This document shows, piece by piece, positions 10,698 through 23,394 of a stretch of DNA of 64,000 bases (within the stretch, counting starts at the first letter, position 1; each line of letters begins with the position of its first letter). The notes beneath the pieces were generated by a model. It worked only from the letters and a program-made list of their open reading frames with translations, made no database searches and was not told the DNA's origin. This DNA comes from Rhizodiscina lignyota (Eukaryota > Ascomycota > Dothideomycetes > Aulographales > Rhizodiscinaceae). Location: contig ML978125.1 in assembly GCA_010015805.1 (NCBI GenBank), forward strand, positions 868,001-932,000. The letters run 5' to 3'. Made by a program: the position numbers and the translations under genes.

Positions 10698-13631
10698 ATG
10701 ACACCTACGCCACCTTCCACTACCTCCTCTAGTGCGGGCCACTCACCGGACACCCAGTACAGGGTGGTTCGGAAGCGTAACAGGGTGCCACTCTCATGTG
10801 GGCCATGTAGGCACAGAAAGTATGTAGCAGCTCCAAACTTTGCCACTCCGACATTTTTTTTTTCAATGCCTAAATTCTATATATGGACTTGACAGAGGCT
10901 AACAGTTTGCTTCAGGCTCAAGTGCAATCGAGCACACCCTTGCGATAATTGCACCAAGCGTGGCGATGTGGATAATTGCACATACGCTACCCCTGGTGCT
11001 CGCAAGAAGAACCAGACAAGTGCTAATGGCTCTAATGCTTCTCCTGATGACATGCAAAATCGTATTGACCGTTTAGAAGGCCTTGTTCTCTCGTTGATGA
11101 CCAATGGACCCCAGGCAGCTGGACCGGCAGCGGCAGCGGCAGCAATCGCTGGACAGAACGTACCCGCGAGCGTCAGCGGAAGCTCGCAAGATGCAAGGTT
11201 GGACGTCGACAACCCAGAAATGATCCAAGAGGAGGATGAGATGAATGGAGAAGACAGCGAGGTTGATCGAGTTACCAAGTCGATGGGAGTGATGAAAGTA
11301 GATGGTCAGGGGAAGGCATTTTTCGCGTCAGAGGCTCACTGGTATGCGATTTTGGGCGAGGTAAGTTTTCATCTGCATCAAAACATCAAAAAGCCATTTC
11401 TGATAACCTTTGAATAGATTGCTGAGGTCAAGAATTTCTTTGCGGAGCACAAGAAGCAGTACGAAGAGCATTTCCGACGAGTCAAAGCACAAAGCCAAGA
11501 CGACGAGAATCCAGGAACCGCGTTCCTTTTCAGATCATACAACAGACTCAGCCGGAATGAGATCATGCAACAGTTTCCCCCTAAACACGTCGCAGACCTC
11601 CTGATTACGCGATACTTCAACAGCTATTATCCCGCGCTCCGTAAGTCTGCTTGCTGCTGCTCAGACAATCAATACGGCTGACTGCGAGTCACAGACATCA
11701 TCCACGGTCCTACCTTTCAGAGACAATATGATGCTCACTGGAATTCCCCGAGTGAGTCAACTACGATGTGGTTTGGCCTTGCCTTTGCGATGATGGCTTT
11801 GGCGCTGCAATCCTACCAAAGTGCTGGTGATGAGCCTCCCGAGTTCCGCGGTCGCACGTGGGAAATGTCGAAAGACTACCGACGCCTGACTGCACAGACG
11901 CTCATCGAAGGTGATCTCTTGGGTCTCTCGAAGCATACGATAGAGACTATTATACTTCACGTTCAAGCTGAATACCAACGCAGTAGAGACGCTGAGTTCG
12001 GTATTCAAATCGCAGTGTCTGTCCTTGTACGACTGGCAATGAAGATGGGCTATCATCGAGATTCGCGACCATATCCGAATATTACACCCTTCCACGGCGA
12101 AATGCGACGAAGGATTTGGGCAAATGTTCGACAGTTCGATCTGCTCTTCTCGTTCCAGAACGGTCTCCCTCCCATGATTCGACCGTGCGACACAAACGTC
12201 GAGGTACCACGAAACCTGTACGACGATGAGCTATACGAAGAAATGCCTGCTCTCCCTCCCTCTCGGCCCGATAGCGAAATTACACCTTGTTCGTTCATGA
12301 TCGCTAAGACGAGAGCGCTTCTAGCATTCAGCGATATCCTCGATACAGTTCAAACATTCAAATGCTGCCCTTACGAGGACATTATGAAACTCGATCAACG
12401 CCTTCGCGAGCTGCACGGTTCATTTCCGCCGCATCTTCAAATGCGCTCTTTAGATGAGTCGAGTCGGGATACATCGTCACTCATCATCCAACGTTACCAC
12501 CTCGACCTACTCGTCCTCCGCTCACAAGTGGTCTTGCACCGCAAGTTCCTCGTTCACGCACGCTTAAACTCCCGCTTTGCATATTCACGTCGAACCTGTA
12601 TCGATGCTTCGATGACGATGCTCAGCCACCAGGCTACTCTCCAGTCGGAATCACGTCCTGGCGGACGTCTCCGGCAAGTCAAGTGGTTTACATCTTCTTT
12701 GACTACCAACGAGTTCCTGCTCGCTGGTATGATCATCTGCTTGGATCTCTACCATACGGCCGAGGCCGAGCGTTCCGGGCGCAGAGCAGCGACAGAACTA
12801 TACGACACATGGAGCCAGGAGCGCAGGGCTAGCATGCTTGCTGCGATCGAAGGCAGCCTCAATATCTGGAAAGAGCTCAAGGATCAGAGCATGGAAGCAT
12901 ACAAAGCGCAAGGCACGCTGGGTGTCATGATTAGCAAGCTGAAGGAGCATCAGGTTATACGGCAGGCTCAACAGGCATATCCGGCAACCGCAAACATGGG
13001 TGCTCCACCATTCAATGGTACAGATGATGCAAATGTGGCGCCTGAACACTCAGCTGCCATGACACTGGGTATGCTCAGTACTGGTGGCTTGACGCCTGGT
13101 TCTACGAACTTGTTCAGTGGTGGCACATTCGGCGGGTTCGATACTGGGCAGTCACCTCCTCAGCCGATGACAGCCACTACAGCGAGCGGCTCGACTGGCA
13201 GCGGACTAACGCCAAATTGGTCGAGCAATGGTGGAGACCCCGGCAAAGATGGGCCGATGAACGCACCCAGTCCGTTCTCGCAGATGTTCGGCGCAAGTAG
13301 CGTTGGTGGCAATTTCCAGAGTATGGATTTGCCTACAGATTGGGTACGTCTTCTCGCTTTTGATTGAAATACATGTTGTGCCCTATGTACTAATTTCACT
13401 GATCAGGACACATGGGACTCGTACGTTGGCGGCGCTTCGCTCGATCCAACCAACCAGATGTGGGGTCTCAACATGGACCTCGGGGCGCCACTGAACGGTA
13501 TCGACAACCTGGCACAGCAGGGCACTGAACAGCAACAGCCACAGCAAGATGGCCAGACAAACGGTGTTTATGCTGGTGTCGGCGGACCGTTCATGGGCGT
13601 TAGCACGCCACCGAAGAACACGATGATGTGA
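10698..13631 (+). CDS. Zn2Cys6 transcription factor with fungal-specific TF (MHR) domain
   Basis: Five exons (10698-10819, 10916-11360, 11418-11640, 11695-13343, 13407-13631) encode 887 residues. The binuclear zinc cluster is at residues 34-62: CGPCRHRKLKCNRAHPCDNC then TKRGDVDNC, i.e. CX2CX6CX5CX2CX8C; the first intron interrupts it between RHR and KLKC. An acidic linker is followed by the fungal middle homology region from about residue 190 (EHKKQYEEHFRRV, then PALHIIHGPTFQRQYDAHW, TMWFGLAFAMMALALQSY and RRIWANVRQFDLLFSFQNGLP). The C-terminus is Gly/Ser/Thr/Gln rich and disordered. All four junctions keep frame and use GTATGT, GTAAGT or GTACGT donors. Targets cannot be inferred; no biosynthetic cluster is adjacent, so it may be a general metabolic regulator. 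Confidence 0.93.
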
Positions 13632-15591
13632 AGGAGATAATCCCCGGGCCTTGACTGCTTCTGGTTCTGGGAGTTTCATTGGGCTGCGATGAAGGCTATG
13701 AATTTCTTTTCATGTGCGCGATACAAAAAAGGGAATCGGGATGGAACTGGCTAGTCTTCACACTTGAGGTGTCGAACATACAGGGTCTTCGGCGGAAGCA
13801 ATCTCCAGGTGCTTTGATACCTCGATTACCAGCTTTGCTTTTCATGGCTATGCAAGATCTGGGTTGTGATGGTTCTTCGGCGCTGGGCCCGGGGAGTGAT
13901 TATTCAGTGTACTTGTACCAGCAAGTCGGAAAGCGCGGTCTCTCTCCAATCAATGATGTTATGCTCCACATGCAAAAGTGGGACTCAGGAGGTCTCATGT
14001 GCTCCCGTCAGTCATATCTGACTCATCGGCGTGCCGTAAGGCAGACACTGCCTAGATTTTAAGGCGCTGCAGCATATGTCCTAGCGCTTGCTCGCTTCGA
14101 CAACTACATGGGCAAGAAGGGGAAGTAACAATGTCACCATTTCTGAGCTTCATCGAATGGTTACTCGTGCTTCAACTTGGAATTGCCGTTAATTCCCTAT
14201 CTCTGGCCCTGCGTCGTAGTGCCCTGGCTATTGATGCCCAGTTGAAGGAGTAGAGCGCTTTGGAAGGCCGTCTGATGGCTTCTAGTCGCAGCCAGAGCAG
14301 TGTCGAGCCAGCAGTACCGCGTCAGGGACTCGCTATACCATATACACTTCCGGAAGATGGCCTTTCTAGTCACGTCACTCCCGGGTCCCCAGGCCATTGA
14401 AGGCTGTACTCTTGCGTCATGGTCACGCAGAATTTCTCGCGTGAGTTGCCCAAGGACGCGTGTGAACGCTTTGTCATCACACTCCGTAAATAGGAATCTA
14501 ATAATCGAAGCTTGTGGCGCAAAGCTGTCGCTTGGTGTTGTCTCCCCCCGTCGTACGGATCTCCGTAGCATTCTTGAGACCAAGGTTATCCATTGTAGCC
14601 TCGTTGCTCCGGAGCCTCGTCGTTGTTGACAGGGTTGCATTCCGTCCCAATGCCTAATCACGTGACGTAAGTGCAAAACCTGAAACACCTGTTTTGGAAA
14701 AGATTTTCTTGGTCTAACTCAACCTCTCTCGCGCTCCTTCTTGAAGCACTACACAAAGAAACGTAGCAATTTGGTCCAATGTAGCAACTGCTCGATCTTG
14801 TCAACTCAAAGAATCTCGAAATCGCTCTCGAATCAGAGCAATGCGCTCCCTGGTGAACTTGTGATGCGCATGGCCAGCCTAGGCGTATGCCCACTGTTCA
14901 TCATCCCAGAATCCATTGGGTAATTTCAACCGAGTAAAAAGTCCCTCAATAACCCATCGCCATGCAAGAAAAGCAAGCAAACAATAACAGAAACAAAAGG
15001 AGAAATAGTCATGTAGCGAACGTCGTAGAAGCCTCTCCACGCTATGCAAAGCCAGCCATGTGAGACTCCCAGAAGCCAAACAATAACGAAATATCAAGCA
15101 ACAGCCAGATGTGGTATCTCCGCTTCCCAGACCGTTGTTCCCAAGCAAGAAAAAAGCCAAAGCTGTCCCGTTTTTCCCTTGTTCCCATTTCCTTCCGGTG
15201 GCGGATAATTTCTAGCGTAGCATGAACGAGTAATATCTGGCTTGCAGATGTTCAGAACAAAAGGGGTATGAAGTGCTCAAGTGAGTGTGGGGGTATCAAA
15301 AGAGGTGAGAGCGTGAGAAAACCATTGACACCGAGAGCCTCCACACAAAATCTTAAAAGGGGGTAAAATGGGGTGCGGTGAAGTGTAGATTATAAAGATA
15401 TAGTGTTGCTTCACAACGAGAATTTGACAAATCATCAGACACGGCGCTTGCTATCATAACTCATGACGAGACGAGATTAAAAAGGAGAAGTGGACAAAGA
15501 CCAATTCCACAGAGCTTCACTCTATTCAGGCCTTGAATCAGTATCTGCATTCTGTGAGACACATGCTGACGGCCCGAACATGTGATCAAGC
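13632..15591. other. Convergent intergenic region, no gene seen
   Basis: Two kilobases between the stops of the Zn2Cys6 gene and HapB. Several frames of 80-160 codons on both strands (e.g. 13679-14062 plus, 14197-14688 minus) lack family features. The AT-richer part at about 15200-15590 is probably HapB 3' UTR. Confidence 0.4.
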
Positions 15592-16659
15592 TCACGTGTC
15601 ATCGTCCGCATCGTCTTCGTCGTCTTCGTCGTCGTCGTCATCGTCAGGTTCTTCGGTCCTGGCCTTTTTGGATGGCATAGGCTTTCCTTGAGGTGCCTTG
15701 CGCTTGCCGGCGGAGCTAACTATGCCAGCCATGCTAGCCTTAGCGGGCGTACCAGAATTCTCTTTCTCTGCATCGTCGGGGCCAACGCCCTTCTCCATTT
15801 GTGCAACTTCGTCCGCTGTGAGAAACCGGCCACCAGGCCCACGGGGCCGGCGCATAGCGTGGTTGTGCCTCGACTCATGGAGGTACGGCTTGCGACCCTT
15901 TGATGTCAGCCGTAGAGCTTCCTCGAGCTTCTGGCGCGCCATTCTCCTCTTCAGGATGCGATGGAATTGCTTTGCGTTGACGTACAACGGCGACTCCTCC
16001 GCAGCACCGCTGACTACCTCTGGCGACTGCTGGTGCTGCTGAACTGGAGGCTGTTGCGGAGCCATCTGTCCCGCTGGCCTAGGAGCGGCATGGTTCATGA
16101 CGGGTTGCTGGTGTTGCATTGACGGACTGCTAATTTGGTTGCTCATTCGTCGCTGAGGCAGCTGCTGCTGGGCCATCTGCACTTGCTGAGGCATATGCTG
16201 AGGAGCCATTTGTCTCGGAGACTGTGGACGGTTGTCAACCTTGGTTGGTTGAGCCAAGCGCGGTGATGCGCCTGGATCTTGACCCATTGGCATTCCTTGG
16301 CCAGGCATGTAGTATGGTTGACCCGACGCCGCGGCGGTCGCCATAGCTGCGGCCTGCGATGGAGATATGTTGTACTGCGTCTGCATGCTGCCAGGCACAC
16401 TGTACGCCTGAGCAGGATAGCCCATGTGTTGATGCGGCTGGCCCGGCTGTTGCGGGTATGGATGGCCTTGTTGTTGCATGATTGGAGATGTTTGCTGGTG
16501 GGCCGGGTGCATTTGATTCTGCTGGTTCGGAGAGGTTATGGTCTGGACACCAGGCACAGCGCTTTGCGGAGAGGTGTAAGCATTCTGCAGATGCTGTTGC
16601 GCGTGTGGATGTGCGTTGTGAGGATGCGGTTGTTGATACGACGTGTACGCCTCCATCAT
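15592..16659 (-). CDS. hapB: CCAAT-binding factor subunit HapB (HAP2/NF-YA)
   Basis: Sequence-specific subunit of the heterotrimeric CCAAT-binding complex (with HapC and HapE), a general regulator of respiration, secondary metabolism and, together with HapX, iron homeostasis. The 355-residue product has a long Gln/Pro/His-rich N-terminal half and then the conserved core at residues about 222-282. The subunit-association helix is [20 protein letters not shown]. The linker and DNA-binding part are [20 protein letters not shown] and GRFLT. The tail ends in an Asp/Glu run ([12 protein letters not shown]). Fungal homologues are of similar size. The start [10 protein letters not shown] is the first ATG of the open frame; no intron is needed. 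Confidence 0.96.
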   Translation of the reverse strand: MMEAYTSYQQPHPHNAHPHAQQHLQNAYTSPQSAVPGVQTITSPNQQNQMHPAHQQTSPIMQQQGHPYPQQPGQPHQHMGYPAQAYSVPGSMQTQYNISPSQAAAMATAAASGQPYYMPGQGMPMGQDPGASPRLAQPTKVDNRPQSPRQMAPQHMPQQVQMAQQQLPQRRMSNQISSPSMQHQQPVMNHAAPRPAGQMAPQQPPVQQHQQSPEVVSGAAEESPLYVNAKQFHRILKRRMARQKLEEALRLTSKGRKPYLHESRHNHAMRRPRGPGGRFLTADEVAQMEKGVGPDDAEKENSGTPAKASMAGIVSSAGKRKAPQGKPMPSKKARTEEPDDDDDDEDDEDDADDDT

Positions 16660-19600
16660 GGGCGCGATGTCAGGACGGCGCCTTTAGAATAACCGTCGGC
16701 GGGGCAGAAGCTTTGATGCCGTTCTTGTCTGTACCCCAGGATCGCCGCTATACAGCACGGACTGTGTGTACCTTGTGCGATATGAAAGATGGCGCCACAG
16801 TTGCACCAGACTGGCCAGTCGCGAAGTCAGACTCGAAACGGTCGCGGCTATTGGAGCTGTTGATTGCGACGCTTAACGCGAACAGGTATGTTGTGAGAAT
16901 GATAGGGTCGCGACGGAGGTGGAAGCGGCGCGATGAGTGGCGGGGAGGTGGTGCCTGTTTAAGACTGCCCGTCAGCAGTTGCGCCAATAGAAAGAGCAGT
17001 CGCGTCAGAGGACAGGCCAATACGAACGTTTTGGAAAGCTGATATGACGAGCTGGGTAGGTGGGAAATGTCTTTTTCCTCACAAAGCTCCACAGAAGTGA
17101 AACTGCAATTTACGCTCAATTGCGGCTCTGATATCCAAGGCGACAGACAAGGTTGACTGCGTCAGAGCGCGTAGCAGCAGCTGAGCAATGACAGGGCTTG
17201 TCGATGCGTTGTCAAGCTGGACAGCCACGCGACGGGGAAGGCGCAGGCTCAGTCGAGATGGGCGACGTGCTGGAACGAGAGCGCCGCCTTGCGGAGACAG
17301 CGGAGCAGGGAATAATGGACTTTGACGTGCGGTTTGCCTCTGCTGCGCGACCGAAAGCAGAGGTGAGGCGGTGCGTCGACAGTGGCCGGCAAAAATGCCC
17401 AAGCGTCGCAGAAGCACACGGCGGGCTTTGGTGAGAGAAGGGCCGAACCGCTGTGCGTTCAGTGAACGGTCGAGTTCTCTGCCACTCGGGATTCGACAGA
17501 AAAGCCTTTAGACCTGGATTAAAGACCAATTGCTGTCAGCAAGGAGCGCGCCTATTTTCTAGGAACGGGAGACAATTGGGAAAAGACTCGAGGCGGGCAT
17601 GAGCTGGCGGGGATGACGATTGGAGGTATGCGCTGGCACTGCATGCATGCTAAACATAACCGTACCGGTGGAGTCAGCCGCTGGAGCCCACGTCGCGGGC
17701 GGCGGGCGAGCGCAACAAGCAGAGAGCGCCTGCTGGGAGCTCGCTCTGTCGGTGACGTTGCGATGCTTCGCTCAATGGGAAGCTAAGCTCTACCCGCGTT
17801 TCGGCGTGAGGCACGCTGCGGCTGCTCAGCGAATGTCGAAGTGGCAAACGCGCGATGCTTAAGAAACGCTCCGCTTCGCAGCAGCAATTGATGCGCAGAG
17901 GAGCTTTTCTGAAGCGCCGCCTGCCGTTCAGCGCAATGCTCGGGCCTGCCTGCTCAGAGGCGCTGGGGTGCAGCGCTGAGAATGCCGGGGATAGCCGACT
18001 GCTGTTTTGCGGGCGGTGATGCGAGCAGTTGAGCGTGGAATGGAGTGCAAGCGCGCCGTCAATGGCAGACGCGGACGCGTAGAGGGACGAATGGGGAGGC
18101 TGAGTGGATGAAAAAGCAGTTACCAAATGAACGTACCTTGTGCGAGACCGCAGGTGATGGAAATCACGAGATTTGGATGGGTGCAGAGGGCGAGATGCGC
18201 GGTGTCGCGAGTGTCGCACAGCTGGACAGGCTGGCGGCGCGACGAGGGTGGTTGGGCTTTGCGTCGCGACTCGCCGTGGCAGATCTGGCACGAGGGGAGG
18301 CTCTTTAGTTCTGAGATTCAGGATGACGATTCGGGGCCATCGAGAGGGTGCAAAGGCAATGATAGGGCGATGAAGCGGCCAGCATTAATGATTGGCTTCG
18401 GTAGCTGGGGGGCGATTGGAGAAGAAGAGATTTCGCTGTGAGTGGCCCCGTTGGAGCGGCCGGGCGGGTTTTCAAGAGAAGCCGAGCGCTGGACGCTGGC
18501 CTTGGCCGCGCACGTGCAAGATGGGCTTGGGGTTGGGGTCGCGCCTGGCGGAAGCGAGCATCGCACCTGCCCCAGAGCCTCCATCCACCCTTAGACCTCC
18601 TCTGCGCCGCCGTCAGCCGCGGCACAACTCTGGAGACGGCCTGCCTCCGACCAGACGATGCGCCTGCCCCGATCGGGCAGCAGACGTGATGCTGGACGCG
18701 ATCCGCCCTGCCTGCAGTTGCAGCAGCACACGGCGCAAGCACACACGCTTTGTGATGACGAAGCGACGGCAGAGTGTCGGTGAGATGGGCCGGTGAAGCG
18801 TCGTCGAAGGGCATTGTCCCTCCACGGAAATAAGCGTTATGCTCTCTAATCGACGCTGCGCTGCTGCCCTCTGACCAGTGCGGTCCAGACGACGTCGAGT
18901 ATTCTTTCTTTTCGCCCTTTCTCGCCGCGCTCATTGGCCGCGCTGCAGGCAATCATGGCCCGTCATCTGCTGCCACCAGCGCTTTCTGCAACTCGCCCGT
19001 CTGCGCCCTCGTAGCCCTCTTCCCTGATCCCTGCCCCTTGCTCACCAATTCTCGCCCTCATTCGCGTGCCACTCTGTCGGACATTTTGCGCATTGGCACT
19101 GCAGAGCCTGCACATGTCTTGCTGTTCTCGCTGCTGTCTTCATCTGCTTTCGCCTCTGTGCACTCGGAGGCGCTCTATGGCGCAGTCACGAGATGTTGTC
19201 GCCACCAGGGCCCACGGACGGCCGACGCGCTCCAGAGTTCCAAGTTCGGCAGGTTCTGAGCTCCAGATACCTCTGCTAATGTCTCTCTGATGTTCCTCAT
19301 CACCCTCTTCTGCCCTATGGAAGCACGAAGCAGCCGCTCTGCCCTGCCATTGGGCGTCGCGATGCTTCGCAGCATGTTTCACCCGGCGACACGCCCATAC
19401 GCTGACTCCGATTTCATCCTCGCCCACCCCTGCTTCGAAGCATTCCGCAGTGTCGTCGATCTGCGCATCAACTCCATCCAGAAATCATGTCCGGGCGCCT
19501 CGCTCCGTCATGCAAATCATTGCAGGAAAGAAATCCTGCGCGCCCAGCCCGCTCCGCAGCCTTGAGCGCTTTCCCATCCCTGCTGTTCGTGACGCGGGGA

Positions 19601-21728
19601 GGCGTGCCTAAGCGACGGCGCAAATGCATCTCATTTTGATGCCGTTCCGGGATCGCGTTCCGAAGCAGAGGACTGCTGGCGGCCTGGCATGCTTTAACAG
19701 CTGGCTGAACAGAGACGACATGCCACCAGCAGACCCCTCCGTGAAGCATCAAATACGACATGATGAAACACATGCCTCAAATGCGTCCATGAAGAATTTC
19801 CCTAAGCCCAGGCGAATTTGGCGAAATAAGCGGGGAAGAAGGCAAAACTGTCGCGTGGGGTCTCGCCATAGTGGAGGGCTGACAGGTCCAGAGACGAGAC
19901 CGTGTCTGCGGGACCTGCTTGCCATGTGCAGGGTCTCCAGCGTGACGATTTCGTGTTGCACAGCATCTAATATGTACAGGTTCTCTAGGCTTTATCGATT
20001 TCGGGCCTCAATGCCTTGGGGGCTGGAAATTCGATAATCTCTCGTGCCAGAAGCTCATATCCGGTGAAGCGATGGGAATGAGCATTGGAATGCAACCTGG
20101 ACATGGAGAGCAATGTTCAAGATTGGCCGCTTCGTGTTCTTCACGTCCATTATGCGAACGCATGCAAGCTGGAGCCCCACGAGCTTCAGGCTAAAGGAAT
20201 CCCACTGGGATTGCCTCCGTGTTTGAGTGGATATGTCACGAGGCATCGAAGAGGTGGGTGTCTTCGAAATGACATCGAACTTCTAGAAGATGAGCCCGGG
20301 CCTCCTCAACCATATACAGCCTGTAATGGCTCGTATAATGCTTCTGGGGGTGAGATCAGCAAATGAAATCTCTAGAGGGTGACGAAATAGTTGGCCGGAG
20401 AAGCCGTAACGCCTAAGCGCGAGAAGCCATTGTACTTCAGGGAAGCGAAACTATTTCTGAAAGGTCGATTGGCGTTCTTTGGGGCGTATATAATAATAGC
20501 ATACCGTTAAAAACGTCGCACGCTTTATTAATTATAGAGTCTATATATCATAGTTACTCAGTGCTTTGAAAGCTCCAGTGAATCTTTGATCAACTCATTG
20601 ACAAAACGCGAAGGCGTACGTCACCTCTCTGACTGTCATAGTCGCACACTGATCGCAAACGCTCGTATCATTTCTAAGGCGGCAGAATAGCTGACCTTGA
20701 TGACCTTAACCCCGTCTCAACAGCCATACACGGGCTTTCTCTTTCGGAGCCTCTCTTCACATTAGTCTTGACTCCTGACAAATTTCGACGAAGAACTTCA
20801 GCTCGGAGGAGGATATGTTCATCATCGACTTCGTTTGTTTTGACAATAATGAATACGCCACTGTTGAATGCCTCCTCTAATGCCTGGTGCCTGGTGCAGA
20901 AGGTTAAGTGGACGAATCAGAATTCGATATCACTCCTCCACACTCGCGAGAGCATGTCTGAATGCTTGATTAGCAATACTCCAGGCAGAGCTTATCAGCC
21001 ATGCACGACTTAGTCACGCATAACTTGTACTAACTGAAGCGTGTATACTTCCTTACCGTTCGGTGTACTGTTGCTACGAATCAACTTTCCGTCGCCTCCG
21101 AGGAATGTACATCTATGTGAGAACAAACGATCGCTTGAATATGATCTTCGTTCTCCCACGACATCTTCACTTTTACTGAAGGGCTGTTGTTAGTGCCTCG
21201 GTATGCTATTTTACGCAACCGGGCGAGTACAGGTGCAAGAGCCTATCACCCAGCACCTCCTTCTTCCACCCGGCAGATCGCATAGACGAAGCTGCTAGAA
21301 TCCGAAGTCTGGGAACCACACTCGCCGTCGAATAGCCAGAGTTGAGGGAACACGTGAACCGCCCAGTAGCCTCATCCACAGCCTTATTCAGTCCTTCCAA
21401 GCCACAGCTCTGTACTAGCAAACTCTTGTGCGTAGTAGTTGTACCCGTTGGGTAATACAGACAGGGTGCTGAACATGGTAGTCAGTGGCTAATTGGATGG
21501 GTCGAGTTTGTGTCCAGTGCGGAACAGTTAGGAGACATCAGTTCATCTCTTCTATTCAAACGTAGACTATTTACAAGTATAATTAAATCTCTTCTTGCGC
21601 GCGTTTCCTCGCTGTTTCTTTTTCTTTTTGTGCTTCGGTCAGTTAAAAGGTTCTCTTGCGAAAGGGGCCGCCAACGCGATGCCACCGGCTTTAGAATCGA
21701 ACGTTTAGAGCTCCAGGGAGCTCCCGCA
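16660..21728. other. Gene-poor 5-kb stretch upstream of hapB
   Basis: The longest gene-free segment in the window. About 17200-18950 is GC-rich and has many overlapping open frames on both strands (up to 215 codons, e.g. 18305-18952 minus and 17674-18291 minus). These have shuffled Arg/Ser/Ala/Pro composition and no domain, so they look like chance frames in GC-rich DNA. A pyrimidine-rich tract at about 19000-19060 resembles a promoter on the plus strand, but no gene follows. A short AT-rich patch lies at about 20490-20570. Most of the proximal part is probably hapB promoter and leader. Confidence 0.45.
16984..17021 (+). promoter_or_regulatory. Pair of CCAAT boxes upstream of hapB
   Basis: CCAAT occurs at 16984-16988 and 17017-17021 on the plus strand, 33 bp apart and about 325-360 bp upstream of the hapB start codon. 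In Aspergillus nidulans the CCAAT complex is known to repress its own hapB gene, so these are plausible autoregulatory sites. Single CCAAT pentamers are common by chance. Confidence 0.35.
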
Positions 21729-23394
21729 TCAATATCTCAACCGCGAGACTCCTTCGGCCATGTAAAACGTTTGCCTCCTAGCGAACCAGCTGGTGACCTC
21801 GCTGATTGCGCTATCCAAGCCACTCAAGCTCGGCAGACCTCTCTTTACAATTGGGCTCAGAGCGCGCTTGCTCTTCGACGGAGCACCGGTGACGCCATTG
21901 TTCAGCAGCAGCTTCGCGTCGCCACTGTTTGCATTGCCCGAAACCTGGTTCTGCAGGGCGCTTCCGAGCAGGTAACTCTTCATGGCCGCCGGGTCCTGTG
22001 CGAGCTGCGGCTGCGTGACCATCGTGTATGCGATCACGCCGGTGACGTGCGGTGTCGCCATGCTCGTGCCGTCGAGAGTGTTGATAACATATGGTCCGCC
22101 GATCCATGCACTAATGACGTTTTCGCCTGGAGCGTAGATGTCGTTGCAGGTGCCGGTGTTTGAGAAAGAGGAGATCACGTTGCCGCTGCCAATCGAGCCA
22201 ACGGAGATGGCGGGACCATTGGAGCCGCCACTCGATGACGGAGAGAAACTACAAGAGTCCTCTCCTGAGTTACCCGCGGCGACGGCGGAGTGGATGCCAG
22301 CGGCAACAGCTGCGCGGATGACATTGTCGATAACCGTGGAGCCTTATGAAATGTTACTACTATTGCACATTGCTGATGGAGCATTTGCCTGCATCGCATA
22401 AAAGAGATCACACTGATAGGACAATAAACTTACTTTGTGTCAGGCCCCACGACATGCTCATCACGCTACCCACGAAGCCAGGCTCGGTCTTCCGCTGGTT
22501 GTGCCTGCCGATCACATAATTGATGCCATTGACTGTGTCAGAGCTCTGCCCTGAGCCTTGATCATTCAGCACCTTCACGCCAATGATGTTTGCGGAGCTG
22601 GCAACTCCAAAGGTGGTTCCTGTCGCCGTACCAGTAACGTGGGTGCCATGGCCATCGCCATCAGTGGTATCGCTCTCGTCGTACGACCAGCCCATCGTCG
22701 CGCGGCCGCCGAACGCGACATGCTCCGTGTTGATACCTGTGTCAACAATGTACACGTCCACGCCGCTGCCGAGTGCTGGGTTCGCGTAGGAGTATGTGAA
22801 GTCCAAGGCCGAAGGATCGCCGCTGACGCCGTCGGTGCTCGAGATGCGCTGGAGACCCCATGGACCGCCTGAGCGTGAGGTCGTGCCGTGAGTGGAAACT
22901 GGAAGGACTTTCTCGACAACAGCAACATCGGACATGTTTGCGAGCTGGTCGAGACAGTGGGACTGGAGGGAAGCCGCGAAGCCACGGAAACCAGTGTTGT
23001 CGAAGGTGGAGTGAACATCGGGATGATCGCTTGTCAGACCGATTTGGGAGAGGATGTCGTCTGCACTCGCAGTGCTGACGGTGTCTTGTGCTGAAACGTC
23101 GGAGCCAGATGCCGCCGCGCCATTTTTGAAGAGAACGATGTAGGACTCTCCGCCGCTAGTATGACCAGTAGCTGAGGAAGCTGAGGAAGCTGAAGCAACT
23201 GGAGCCGCAGAAGATGTTGTGACTACGGGCTTGCCGTGGTCCTGACCACCGGATGTCTGGTGATGGGCCGGATCAATATATCCTTTGCCCCAAGGGGGAG
23301 AAGCACTCTCGCTGAGGCCGGGAAAGAAGTTCGGAAGTGCCAACGCTTCCGTCGCCAAAAGCGAGGCGAACACAAAGTGAGTGAAAGGCCCCAT
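21729..23394 (-). CDS. Secreted subtilisin-like serine protease (proteinase K family, S8)
   Basis: Minus-strand exons 22434-23394 and 21729-22342 (intron 22343-22433, donor GTAAGT) encode 524 residues. The order is a signal peptide (MGPFTHFVFASLLATEALA), a Ser/Ala-rich spacer, an inhibitor I9-type propeptide starting at SYIVLFKNGA (about 84-165), then the mature enzyme from about GPWGLQRISS. The catalytic triad is D218 (YIVDTGIN), H249 (GDGHGTHVTG) and S414 (LDGTSMATPHV); the oxyanion Asn sits in AAGNSGED. An extracellular alkaline endoprotease is expected, used for nutrition or host interaction. Past the catalytic domain there is a ~45-residue tail with dibasic sites at about 479-480, 487-488 and 509-510. 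The junction restores GLTQSSTVIDNVIRAAV, matching the family. It sits between two gene-poor stretches. Confidence 0.94.

Noticed and set aside
17674-18952. Two minus-strand ORFs (205 and 215 codons) in the GC-rich region
   Set aside because: Stop codons are rare in GC-rich DNA; both are low-information Arg/Ser/Pro/Ala sequence with competing frames on the other strand.
20490-20570. Short AT-rich patch that might be a decayed transposon
   Set aside because: Under 100 bp, no terminal repeats, no coding remnant, and no related copy in the window.
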